The notes: a model not told the origin generated them from the letters alone. 16,433 bases of DNA from Hyphomicrobiales bacterium (GCA_023266695.1 JAHFPO010000031.1:1-16433), one strand, 5' to 3'. Shown: positions 8,794 through 15,680, counted from the stretch's first letter. Program-made: numbers and translations.

Positions 8794-8904
8794 CCCTAGG
8801 GCGTGATCCCGAAAAGTGGGAACCGGTTTTCGGATAAGATCACGCCCAAAATCAAAATGTTGGCGGGGTAGGCCGATTCAATTCGAACGGATCAGACTCT
8901 AGGG
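8794..8904. repeat. Hyphomicrobiales-type palindromic intergenic repeat, MITE-like
   Basis: The 160-bp gap between surf1 and thrC holds a 111-bp nested palindrome. Its ends are imperfect 16-bp terminal inverted repeats (CCCTAGGGCGTGATCC and the complement of GGATCAGACTCTAGGG, 13 of 16 matching). The left half is a strong cruciform: gggcgtgatc (8799-8808) pairs with gatcacgccc (8838-8847), and inside it ccgaaaa (8809-8815) pairs with ttttcgg (8827-8833) around the ACCGGT core. The right half has a smaller stem formed by ccgattc and gaacgg (8873-8890). The AAAGTGGGAACCGGTTTTC core is one I recognise as a very common intergenic palindrome of rhizobia and relatives. No coding capacity is seen, so any movement would need a transposase supplied in trans. 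Confidence 0.82.
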
Positions 8905-8929
8905 ACGCGCCCGCGCGGAGGCAAGAAGG

Positions 8930-9679
8930 TCAGGCGCTTTCCCTGAGTTTCTGCCAGGCGAAGACCGCAAACACGCCGGTGAGCGCCGCCGCCAGCCCGA
9001 ACCAGGTGAGCGCATATTCGAGATGATTGTTGGGCAGATTGGTCTTGAGTTTCCCCGGCCGCGGCGAGCCGCTTGGCGGCACCGGCGCTTCCTGCTCGAT
9101 GTAGAAGGGAGCCTTGGTCGCCCAATCATAGGCGACGGCCATGGCGAGATGATCGCGGACGAACCAAACGTCGCTCTTCTGATCATGCTCCGGGACGAAC
9201 CAGGCGCGCTTCTCGGGCCAGCGCAGGACGCCGGTGATTTCGACGAAGCCTTGCGGTCGCGCGACGGCGCGAGTCTCCCGATTCGGATGCGGGTTTGCCA
9301 CATAGCCGCGGTTGACCACGACGAGATCGCCGTCGGCGAGGCGCGCCGGCGAAAACACGAAATAGCCGGGCGCGCTCACGTCCGCGCGCAAGGCCGAGCC
9401 GCCGGTATAGACGCGCCCCTCCGGGGCGGGGATGAACTCGACGCGCACGGCGAGGCGGCGGAACTCCGCGTCGGCCCGATTCAATTGGGCCCGGCTGCCG
9501 CGGGGCGGCATTGCGGAAGGGGGCGCAGCGATCCGTTGCGTCATCGCCTCGATCAGTTGTTCCTTCCACGCCTTGCGCTCGAGCTGCCAGAGGCCGAGGC
9601 CCACCAGCACCGTGAAAGCGGCGGCGGCGAAGAGGCCCGGAACGACAAGGCCCCTGAGACGCACCGGGTATGGGCTCAC
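8930..9679 (-). CDS. surf1: SURF1 family cytochrome oxidase assembly protein
   Basis: SURF1 proteins help insert haem a/a3 into subunit I of aa3-type oxidases. The 249-residue product has the usual two-helix layout: a transmembrane helix at about 11-31 ending in the diagnostic GLWQLERKAWKE, a large periplasmic domain with the conserved VVVNRGYV (120-127), and a C-terminal helix at about 222-241 preceded by NNHLEYALTWFGLA. The start is a GTG at 9679 overlapping the DUF983 stop by 4 bp (GTGA), implying translational coupling; the frame stays open further upstream but that part lies inside the DUF983 gene and lacks SURF1 features. It is the last cistron of the oxidase operon. Confidence 0.94.
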   Translation of the reverse strand: MSPYPVRLRGLVVPGLFAAAAFTVLVGLGLWQLERKAWKEQLIEAMTQRIAAPPSAMPPRGSRAQLNRADAEFRRLAVRVEFIPAPEGRVYTGGSALRADVSAPGYFVFSPARLADGDLVVVNRGYVANPHPNRETRAVARPQGFVEITGVLRWPEKRAWFVPEHDQKSDVWFVRDHLAMAVAYDWATKAPFYIEQEAPVPPSGSPRPGKLKTNLPNNHLEYALTWFGLAAALTGVFAVFAWQKLRESA

Positions 9680-10053
9680 CTTTCGCTCCGGTCGATCCGG
9701 CCTTCCGCCGCCTGGTGGTGATACTGCAGCGCGATCAGCATCCCCTTGAACGGCCGCAACAGTCCGAGCGTGACGGCGAGGACCGCCGGGATCCACACCA
9801 CCGCATGAATCCAATAGGGCGGCCGCATCAGCAACTCGACCATCACCGCGAGCCCGACCACGATGAACCCGGCGATCAGGATCACGAACACCGCGGGTCC
9901 GTCGCCGGCGTCGGCGAAGGAGTAATCGAGCCGGCAGCGTTCGCAGCCGGGCGCAAGCTGGAGAAATCCCGAAAACAGCCGCCCCTCGCCGCAGCGCGGA
10001 CAGCGGCTCCTCACGCCTGCGAGATAGGGCGAGACCGGGCGCGGGTCCGCCAT
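9676..10053 (-). CDS. DUF983 zinc-ribbon membrane protein of the cytochrome oxidase operon
   Basis: This 125-residue protein belongs to DUF983, found in alphaproteobacterial cox operons. It has two CxxC knuckles (C18, C21 and C37, C40, in SRCPRCGEGRLF and GCERC) that should form a small metal-binding ribbon, followed by two transmembrane helices at about 53-75 and 83-102. Its function is not established; position between subunit III and SURF1 suggests a role in oxidase assembly, possibly metal handling. The start is the ATG at 10053, 7 bp after the ctaE stop; the open frame continues upstream into ctaE in a shadow frame that I discard. Its stop overlaps the surf1 start. Confidence 0.9.
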   Translation of the reverse strand: MADPRPVSPYLAGVRSRCPRCGEGRLFSGFLQLAPGCERCRLDYSFADAGDGPAVFVILIAGFIVVGLAVMVELLMRPPYWIHAVVWIPAVLAVTLGLLRPFKGMLIALQYHHQAAEGRIDRSER

Positions 10054-10060
10054 CGCACGC

Positions 10061-10918
10061 TCAGTGGCCCGCCGCCGGCGTGCCCGCGCCCCAGACGTAG
10101 ATGAAGGTGAACAGGAACAGCCACACCACGTCGACGAAGTGCCAGTACCAGGCCGCCGCCTCGAAACCGAAATGCTGGTCCGGCTTGAAATGGCCGAGAT
10201 AGGCCCGGAGCAGGCAGACGGCGAGGAAGATCGTGCCGATGATGACGTGGGCGCCGTGGAAGCCGGTCGCCATGAAGAAGGTCGAGCCGTAGATATGGCC
10301 GGCATAGGTGAAGGTGGCGTGGCTGTATTCATAGGCCTGCACGCAGGTGAAGGCGGCGCCGAGAATGATCGTCACCCACAGCCCCTGAATCAGCCCCTTG
10401 CGATCGTTCTCCAGGAGCGCGTGGTGCGCCCAGGTGACGGTGGTGCCCGAGGTCAAGAGAATCAGCGTGTTCAGGAGCGGCAAGTGCCAGGGATCGAAGG
10501 TGCCCTTGAAGCGCGCGTCCTCGGTCGGCACCGGCGGCCAATGCCCGCCGGTGAGCTCTCTGCGGGCGAATTGCGCGTGGTCGCCGGCAAGCAACGCGGC
10601 GTCGAAATAGGCCCAGAACCAGGCGACGAAGAACATCACCTCCGAGGCGATGAACAGGATCATGCCGTAGCGGAGATGGAGCTGGACGACCTTGGTGTGA
10701 TGGCCCTGGTATTCGGCCTCGCGCACGACGTCCCGCCACCACGCGATCATGGTGTAGATGATGCCGAGGATGCCGGCGATGGTGATGAGCGAGGTGCCGC
10801 CGCGCATCCAGTAGACGCCGCCCATGGTGATGGCGAGCGCCGAAGACGCGCCGATGATCGGCCACGGGCTCGGATCGACCAGGTGGTAGTCGTGGTGCTT
10901 GCTATGGGCCTCGGCCAT
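10061..10918 (-). CDS. ctaE: Cytochrome c oxidase subunit III (aa3 type)
   Basis: Subunit III is a seven-helix membrane protein that binds subunit I and protects the D proton path. The 285-residue product shows the family landmarks: HLVDPSPWP near the N-terminus, LRYGMILFIASEVMFFVAWFW (82-102) with the conserved membrane glutamate E93, WAHHALLENDR at about 163-173, GFHGAHVIIGTIFL at about 219-232, and the C-terminal HFGFEAAAWYWHFVDVVWLF (249-268). The start is placed at the ATG at 10918 because GGAG lies 7 bp before it; a GTG two codons upstream (10924) is in frame but too close to that Shine-Dalgarno. An 82-bp gap (10925-11006 to the GTG) follows ctaG and contains a perfect CCGGCGCCGG palindrome at 10966-10975 but no ORF. 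Confidence 0.97.
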   Translation of the reverse strand: MAEAHSKHHDYHLVDPSPWPIIGASSALAITMGGVYWMRGGTSLITIAGILGIIYTMIAWWRDVVREAEYQGHHTKVVQLHLRYGMILFIASEVMFFVAWFWAYFDAALLAGDHAQFARRELTGGHWPPVPTEDARFKGTFDPWHLPLLNTLILLTSGTTVTWAHHALLENDRKGLIQGLWVTIILGAAFTCVQAYEYSHATFTYAGHIYGSTFFMATGFHGAHVIIGTIFLAVCLLRAYLGHFKPDQHFGFEAAAWYWHFVDVVWLFLFTFIYVWGAGTPAAGH

Positions 10919-11006
10919 CTTCACTCTCCGTCGGCTTCCTTATTCTTCGACTCCTCACAGCACGGCCGGCGCCGGGCCGCAAGGTTCGAGCAAGTTTTAG
11001 CCCGCG

Positions 11007-11639
11007 TCACATCGGCGCTTTGGCCGCGGGCGTCGCCGCGAGCGGGGTGGGCGGCGCGGGCGCCTTGCGGGCGGGAAAGAAGGTGTAGGACAGCGTGATC
11101 GAAGTGAGCGACTTCAGCTCCCGATCCGCGTCGATCGCCGGATCGACGAAGAAGACGACCGGCAGCTCGACCTCCTCGCCCGGACCGACGCGCATCTCGG
11201 TGAAGCAGAAGCATTGCAGCTTGTTGAAATAGCCGCCCACCTGCGGGGGTGAGACGTTGTAGGTGGCGGAGGCGATCGTCTCGCGATCAGACAAGTTCTT
11301 CGCGACATAGTGGACGAGCACGGTCTCGCCGATGCGGACCTCGATCTCGCGCCGCTCGGGCGCGAAGGTCCAGGCGAGGCCGGGCGCGACATTGGCGTCG
11401 AAGCGCACGAGGACGCGGCGTTCGATCGCCTGCGCCGGCGCCGCGGTCGCAACGAGCGGCGTCCCGCCGAAGCCGGTGACGCGGCAAAAGAGATTATAGA
11501 GCGGAACCGCGGCGAAAGCGGCCCCGACCATGGCCGCGACGAAGACGGCGCAGGCGAGCGCCACCAGCAGATGGCGCCGGGCAAGCGCCGCACCCTCGGC
11601 GCGGGCGGTCTCACGTTCCATGTCGTGCCGCTCATTCAT
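11007..11639 (-). CDS. ctaG: Cytochrome c oxidase assembly protein CtaG (Cox11 family)
   Basis: CtaG/Cox11 is a membrane-anchored copper chaperone that delivers copper to the CuB site of subunit I. The 210-residue product has a single N-terminal transmembrane helix (about 23-45), the adjacent LYNLFCRVTGFGGT with C52, an immunoglobulin-like periplasmic domain, and the copper-binding CFCF at 143-146 inside YFNKLQCFCFTEM. All three family cysteines are present. The tail after about residue 190 is Pro/Ala-rich and likely disordered. The ATG at 11639 has GGA 8 bp upstream and lies 12 bp after the coxF stop; an ATG six codons later has no Shine-Dalgarno. Confidence 0.96.
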   Translation of the reverse strand: MNERHDMERETARAEGAALARRHLLVALACAVFVAAMVGAAFAAVPLYNLFCRVTGFGGTPLVATAAPAQAIERRVLVRFDANVAPGLAWTFAPERREIEVRIGETVLVHYVAKNLSDRETIASATYNVSPPQVGGYFNKLQCFCFTEMRVGPGEEVELPVVFFVDPAIDADRELKSLTSITLSYTFFPARKAPAPPTPLAATPAAKAPM

Positions 11640-11651
11640 TTCTTTCGTCCA

Positions 11652-11813
11652 TCACAACGGCCGGTTCATCACCTGCGGCCCGAGCTTCACGATGGTGACC
11701 ACGTAGAACAGGAGGGCGAGGAGGGCGAGGACGAGCGCCAACGCGATCGAGCGCCGCTGCCTGCGCCGGCGTTGCTCTTCGGTGAGCACGATGCCTTTCT
11801 GCTCATGTTCCAT
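11652..11813 (-). CDS. coxF: CoxF-type small single-helix membrane protein
   Basis: A 53-residue ORF lies between ctaB and ctaG, 10 bp and 12 bp from its neighbours. It starts MEHEQKGIVLTEEQRRRRQRR: an acidic start, then a run of arginines, followed by one transmembrane helix (about 23-43) and the ending VKLGPQVMNRPL. This pattern, ...IVKLG..V.NRP, is typical of the CoxF peptides found at this position in alphaproteobacterial aa3 operons. AAGGA stands 4 bp before the ATG. It presumably sits in the inner membrane with the arginine-rich N-terminus in the cytoplasm; the molecular function is not established, but position implies oxidase biogenesis. Confidence 0.88.
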   Translation of the reverse strand: MEHEQKGIVLTEEQRRRRQRRSIALALVLALLALLFYVVTIVKLGPQVMNRPL

Positions 11814-11823
11814 CGCGTCCTTC

Positions 11824-12765
11824 TTAGCGCATCATCGCTTCGATCAGAAGTGCCGCGAAGAGCAGGAACAGGTAGAGGATCGAGAACGCGAACAGCCGGC
11901 GCGCGGCAGCGGCAGCACTCTCGCCCCGGCGCCGCCGATAGACCTCGAAGGCGAGCGCGAGGAAGGCGACGCCGAGCGCCGCCGCGACGAGGCCATAGAG
12001 CATGCCGGCGAAACCGAGCCATGCCGGCGCCACGCCGAGCGGCGCGAGGATCGCGGCATAGAGCAGGATCTGCCGGCGGGTTTCGTCCGCGCCCGCCACC
12101 ACCGGCAGCATGGGCACGCCGGCGCGCGCATAGTCGTCGCTGCGCAACAAGGCGAGCGCCCAGAAATGCGGCGGGGTCCAGAAGAAGACGATCAGGAACA
12201 GGACGAGGCTCTCGAGGCCGATGGTGCCGGTCGCCGACGCCCAGGCAATCACCGGCGGAAGCGCGCCCGCCGCGCCCCCGATCACGATGTTCTGGGCGGT
12301 CCAGCGTTTCAGCCACATGGTGTAGACGACCGCATAGAAGAAGATGGTGAAGGCGAGGAGTGCCGCCGCGAGCGCGCCCACGAACAGGCCGAGCATGGTG
12401 ACCGCGGCGACGGCGAGCACGAGGCCGAAGGCGAGCGCCTCGCCGGGGGCGATGCGCCCGGCCGGAACCGGCCGGCCGCGCGTGCGGGCCATCTTGGCGT
12501 CGATGTCGGCGTCCCACCACATGTTCAAGGCGCCCGCGGCGCCGGCGCCGATCGCGATGCACAAGAGCGCGGTGAAGGCGAGCACGGGATGCAAATCGCC
12601 GCCCGCGCGCACGAGGCCGACGAGCGCCGTGAACACCACCAGCGACATCACCCGCGGCTTCAGGAGCGCGAGGTAGTCGGCGACATCGGCCAAGCCCGGC
12701 TGGGCTTGCGCGCGCGCGACCGCCTCGGCGCGGTCGGCGGAAAGGGTGTCGGTCACAAGGGACAT
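11824..12765 (-). CDS. ctaB: Protohaem IX farnesyltransferase (haem O synthase)
   Basis: This polytopic UbiA-type prenyltransferase adds a farnesyl group to haem b, making haem O, the precursor of haem A for subunit I. The 313-residue product has the first aspartate-rich motif NMWWDADIDAKMARTRGRPV (81-100; N81, D85, D89) and the second conserved loop TPPHFWALALLRSDDYARAG (197-216; D210, D211), with about nine hydrophobic helices. I chose the ATG at 12765, 19 bp after ctaD; the upstream open frame lies inside ctaD in a different frame. The Shine-Dalgarno is poor, so expression may depend on translation of ctaD. Confidence 0.96.
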   Translation of the reverse strand: MSLVTDTLSADRAEAVARAQAQPGLADVADYLALLKPRVMSLVVFTALVGLVRAGGDLHPVLAFTALLCIAIGAGAAGALNMWWDADIDAKMARTRGRPVPAGRIAPGEALAFGLVLAVAAVTMLGLFVGALAAALLAFTIFFYAVVYTMWLKRWTAQNIVIGGAAGALPPVIAWASATGTIGLESLVLFLIVFFWTPPHFWALALLRSDDYARAGVPMLPVVAGADETRRQILLYAAILAPLGVAPAWLGFAGMLYGLVAAALGVAFLALAFEVYRRRRGESAAAAARRLFAFSILYLFLLFAALLIEAMMR

Positions 12766-12784
12766 GGCGCAACGCCGCCGGCGC

Positions 12785-14383
12785 TCACTTGATGCGCGGC
12801 AGCACCTCGAACGAATGGAAGGGCGGCGGCGAAGGCAGCGTCCATTCGAGCGTGGTCGCGCCCACGCCCCACGGGTTGTCGGCCGCTTTCTCCTTGCGGA
12901 CGAAGGCGTAGATGATGCCGATGAAGAACACCACCAGCCCGAGCGCCGAGATATAGGAGCCGATCGAGGAGACGAAGTTCCAGCCGGCGAAGGCATCGGG
13001 ATAGTCGACATAGCGCCGCGGCATGCCGGAAAGGCCGAGGAAGTGCTGCGGGAAGAAGACCGTGTTGACGCCGATGAAGGTCAGCCAGAAGTGCAGCTTG
13101 CCGAGGAACTCGGAGTACCGGTAGCCGGTCATCTTCGGGAACCAGTAGTACCAGCCGCAGAAGATGCCGAAGGTGGCGCCGAGCGACATGGTGTAGTGGA
13201 AGTGCGCCACCACGTAATAGGTGTCCTGCAGCATGCGGTCGATGCCGGGATTGGCGAGCACCACGCCGGTCACGCCGCCGAAGGTGAACAGGAAGATGAA
13301 TCCGATCGCCCACAGCATGGGCGTGCGGAACTGGATCGAGCCGCCCCACATGGTGGCGATCCAGGAAAACACCTTGATGCCGGTCGGAACGGCGATCACC
13401 AGGGTCGCGACCATGAAATAGGCCTGCGCGGTGAAGCTCATGCCGACCGTGTACATGTGGTGCGCCCACACCACGAAACCGATGCCGCCGATCGCGACCA
13501 TGGCGTAGGCCATGCCGAGATAGCCGAACACCGGTTTCCTCGAAAAGGTCGAGACCACCTGGCTGATGATGCCGAAAGCGGGCAGCACCAGAATATAGAC
13601 CTCGGGGTGGCCGAAGAACCAGAACAGGTGCTGGAACAGCACCGGGTCGCCGCCGCCCTGGGGGTCGAAGAAGGTGGTGCCGAAATTGCGGTCGGTGAGG
13701 AGCATGGTGATGGCGCCCGCCAGCACCGGCAGCGCCAGCAACAACAGGAACGCCGTCACCAGGATCGACCACACGAACAGCGGCATCTTGTGCAGCGTCA
13801 TGCCCGGCGCGCGCATGTTGAAGATGGTGGTGATGAAGTTGATGGCGCCCAAGATCGACGAGGCGCCGGCAAGATGCAGCGCGAAAATGGCGAGATCCAT
13901 CGCCGGGCCGGGATGACCCGCCTTCGCCGACAACGGCGGATAAGCGGTCCAGCCGCCGCCGAAGCCGAGGCCGCCGGGCGGGCCTTCGACAAAGAGCGAG
14001 GAGGTCAGCAGGATCAGCGCGGCGGCGAGGAACCAGTAGGAGATGTTGTTCATGCGCGGGAACGCCATGTCGGGCGCCCCGATCATCAGCGGCACCATCC
14101 AGTTGCCGAAGCCGCCGATCAAGGCCGGCATGATCATGAAGAACACCATGATCAGGCCGTGGGCCGTCACGAAGGCGTTGAAGGTGTGCGGGTTGGAGAA
14201 GATCTGGAGGCCGGGTTCCTGCAACTCCATGCGCATGGCGACGGAGAGCGCGCCGCCGAGCACGCCCGCGAACATCGCGGTCAGGAGATAGAGCGTGCCG
14301 ATGTCCTTATGGTTGGTGGAATAGAGCCAGCGACGCCAAAAGGTCGGATGGCCGTGGGCCGCGTCAGTTGCTGAATAAGCCAT
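12785..14383 (-). CDS. ctaD: Cytochrome c oxidase subunit I (aa3 type, family A)
   Basis: This is the catalytic membrane subunit that reduces O2 and pumps protons. The 532-residue product keeps every key residue: low-spin haem ligands H75 (TAHG) and H394, high-spin haem ligand and neighbour in VVAHFHYT (H394, H396), CuB ligands H259, H308 and H309, the cross-linked tyrosine Y263 and the proton-gating glutamate E261 in HPEVY, K337 of the K path (PTGIKVF), and D105 with the N112-N113 region (APDMAFPRMNN) at the D-path entrance. Glutamate in HPEVY plus the D-path aspartate make it an A1-type oxidase. The ATG at 14383 has AGGTAGGA just upstream; the frame extends further but runs into the end of ctaC. 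The 41-bp gap after ctaC contains a short stem. Confidence 0.98.
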   Translation of the reverse strand: MAYSATDAAHGHPTFWRRWLYSTNHKDIGTLYLLTAMFAGVLGGALSVAMRMELQEPGLQIFSNPHTFNAFVTAHGLIMVFFMIMPALIGGFGNWMVPLMIGAPDMAFPRMNNISYWFLAAALILLTSSLFVEGPPGGLGFGGGWTAYPPLSAKAGHPGPAMDLAIFALHLAGASSILGAINFITTIFNMRAPGMTLHKMPLFVWSILVTAFLLLLALPVLAGAITMLLTDRNFGTTFFDPQGGGDPVLFQHLFWFFGHPEVYILVLPAFGIISQVVSTFSRKPVFGYLGMAYAMVAIGGIGFVVWAHHMYTVGMSFTAQAYFMVATLVIAVPTGIKVFSWIATMWGGSIQFRTPMLWAIGFIFLFTFGGVTGVVLANPGIDRMLQDTYYVVAHFHYTMSLGATFGIFCGWYYWFPKMTGYRYSEFLGKLHFWLTFIGVNTVFFPQHFLGLSGMPRRYVDYPDAFAGWNFVSSIGSYISALGLVVFFIGIIYAFVRKEKAADNPWGVGATTLEWTLPSPPPFHSFEVLPRIK

Positions 14384-14407
14384 GGTTCCTACCTCGTGCG
14401 ATGGATT

Positions 14408-14422
14408 GCGGGCCTCGCCCGC
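14408..14422. repeat. Intercistronic inverted repeat between ctaC and ctaD
   Basis: GCGGGC and GCCCGC are separated by 3 bp and lie 2 bp after the ctaC stop codon (TGA at 14427-14425). On the transcript this forms a compact GC hairpin with no following U-run, so it is unlikely to be a full terminator; it could protect the 3' end of a processed ctaC message. The surrounding text (GTGATCGCGGGCGAGGCCCGCAATCC, read on the minus strand) also resembles a dispersed alphaproteobacterial palindrome. Confidence 0.5.
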
Positions 14423-14424
14423 GA

Positions 14425-15297
14425 TCACTCCGCCGCGAAGGCCGCGACGACGGACGGATGGTCCGGCGTCCCGGCATATTTCTTCTTCGCCTCTTCGACC
14501 CAGGCCTTGAACTTCTCCTCGCTCACGATCCGGACCGCGATCGGCATATAGGCATGATTGCGGCCGCACAGTTCCGAGCACTGGCCGTAGAACATGCCCT
14601 CGCGGGTCGCCTTGAACCAGGTCTCGTTCAGCCGCCCGGGGATGGCGTCGATCTTGATGCCGAAGGCCGGCACCGTGAAGGAATGAATGATGCCCTCGCC
14701 GGTGACCTGGACGCGGATCGTCTTGTTGACCGGCAACACCATTTCGTTGTCGACGGCGAGCAGGCGCGGCTGGCCGGGCTTCAGTTCGTTGTCCTGGAGC
14801 ATGGTGCTATCGAAGCTGAGGCCGCCGTGATCCGGATAATGATAGGTCCAGGTCCACTGCGCGGTGCCGGTCGCCTTCACGGTCAGGTCGGTCGGCGGAA
14901 GATGGAGCTGGTCATAGAGCAGCCGGAACGACGGAATCGCGATGGCGACAAGGATGATCACCGGGATCACCGTCCACGCGATCTCCAGGGGCGTGTTGTG
15001 CGAGCTCCGCGACGGCTCGGGATTGGCTTTTTCATTGAATCGAAGAATGCAGATCATGAGCAGGAGCAATACGAACGCCATGATCGCGGCGCTGATGATG
15101 GTGACGAACAAGTGGAAGGAGTGAATCCACTCCATCATCGCCGAGCCCGCGGGCTGGAAATCGATTTCCCACGGCGAGGGCTGGCCCAGGTTCTTGCTCC
15201 AGGCGGGCGAGGCGAGCGCCGCCAAAGCGGCAACCGCCAGAACCGGCCCGAGCGCCCGATGACGCCAACTCGCGAATTCCCTCAGCATCGCGTCCAT
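14425..15297 (-). CDS. ctaC: Cytochrome c oxidase subunit II (aa3 type, CuA)
   Basis: Subunit II accepts electrons from cytochrome c at its periplasmic CuA centre. The 290-residue product has a signal peptide (to about PAWS, residue 34), two transmembrane helices (about 60-86 and 106-125), then the cupredoxin domain. The aromatic electron-entry patch QWTWTYHYPDHGG is at about 147-159. The CuA ligands are complete: H205 (HSFTVP), C240, E242, C244, H248 and M251 (CSELCGRNHAYM). There is no cytochrome c domain, so it is caa3-negative. Two ATGs are possible, 15297 and 15288; GGAGAG ends directly against the first and sits 9 bp before the second, so the second may be the one used. First gene of the oxidase operon. 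Confidence 0.97.
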   Translation of the reverse strand: MDAMLREFASWRHRALGPVLAVAALAALASPAWSKNLGQPSPWEIDFQPAGSAMMEWIHSFHLFVTIISAAIMAFVLLLLMICILRFNEKANPEPSRSSHNTPLEIAWTVIPVIILVAIAIPSFRLLYDQLHLPPTDLTVKATGTAQWTWTYHYPDHGGLSFDSTMLQDNELKPGQPRLLAVDNEMVLPVNKTIRVQVTGEGIIHSFTVPAFGIKIDAIPGRLNETWFKATREGMFYGQCSELCGRNHAYMPIAVRIVSEEKFKAWVEEAKKKYAGTPDHPSVVAAFAAE

Positions 15298-15334
15298 CTC
15301 TCCGTTTTGCCGCTTTGCCGCGCGCCGCAAAACG
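15298..15334 (-). promoter_or_regulatory. Hairpin in the ctaC leader overlapping its ribosome-binding site
   Basis: A perfect 8-bp inverted repeat (cgttttgc at 15303-15310 and gcaaaacg at 15327-15334, 16-nt loop) lies immediately before ctaC. On the mRNA its 3' arm ends with the first G of the GGAGAG Shine-Dalgarno (15303-15298). Folding would therefore hold the ribosome-binding site at the foot of the stem. The loop region also contains alternative GC pairings (GCGCGC at 15320-15325 with 15334-15339). Seen directly; a regulatory role is inference. Confidence 0.45.
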
Positions 15335-15459
15335 CGCGCCTGCGGCAATGGTCTTCCCGCCTCGAAAGGTAGCACTTGGCGGCTCGCCCCGAAACGAAGC
15401 AGGCGGCGGCGTGTTGCCGCGCGGGTCGCGGGCATGGCGCGATCCGGAGCGGGAGATCG

Positions 15460-15471
15460 CCCAAGTCGCAA
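15460..15471. repeat. Direct repeat copy 1 upstream of ctaC (CCCAAGTCGCAA)
   Basis: CCCAAGTCGCAA here matches CCTAAGTCGCAA at 15544-15555 in 11 of 12 positions and in the same orientation. The start-to-start distance of 84 bp is eight helical turns, so both copies would face the same side of the DNA. Possible regulator-binding sites; the regulator is unknown. Confidence 0.4.
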
Positions 15472-15543
15472 GCCGATGCCCATGAACCATGATTTCCTAC
15501 CCCCCGCAACGCCATCGGGGCAAGCCAGGATGCGGTAATTGGT

Positions 15544-15555
15544 CCTAAGTCGCAA
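15544..15555. repeat. Direct repeat copy 2 upstream of ctaC (CCTAAGTCGCAA)
   Basis: Second copy of the 12-bp element (one mismatch to 15460-15471). It is about 126 bp upstream of the ialB-like start and about 250 bp upstream of ctaC, so either gene could be the target. Confidence 0.4.
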
Positions 15556-15680
15556 AACTCTCCCGGGCGCCGGGCGGGCCCGCGCCGTATTCTTGACAAG
15601 GACCGGAGGCGATGTACCCGGGTCATGATGCGGATGGTGGCTGCCGCCGCGAGCGATTCGCGGCCGGGAAACGAGGGCTG

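Larger units (their letters stand above)
15298..15680. other. Divergent control region between ctaC and the ialB-like gene
   Basis: These 383 bp contain no gene I can support. They hold the ctaC leader hairpin, a 12-bp direct repeat at 15460-15471 and 15544-15555, a symmetric CTTGACAAG at 15592-15600 whose TTGACA (15593-15598) could be a -35 element for the plus strand although no good -10 follows at 16-18 bp, and GC-rich palindromic sequence around 15564-15586. The ialB-like gene has its own GAGGG 4 bp before its ATG. The exact promoters cannot be placed from sequence alone. Confidence 0.5.

Noticed and set aside
10966..10975. Perfect CCGGCGCCGG palindrome between ctaG and ctaE
   Set aside because: Short and expected at this GC content; no U-run or known operator pattern, so no feature is claimed.
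10064..11098. 344-codon plus-strand open frame across ctaE
   Set aside because: Antisense shadow; charged low-complexity translation versus a clean seven-helix protein on the minus strand.
12746..14374. 542-codon plus-strand open frame across ctaD
   Set aside because: The translation is a run of His/Arg/Glu/Asp typical of antisense frames in high-GC genes; ctaD on the other strand has complete catalytic residues.
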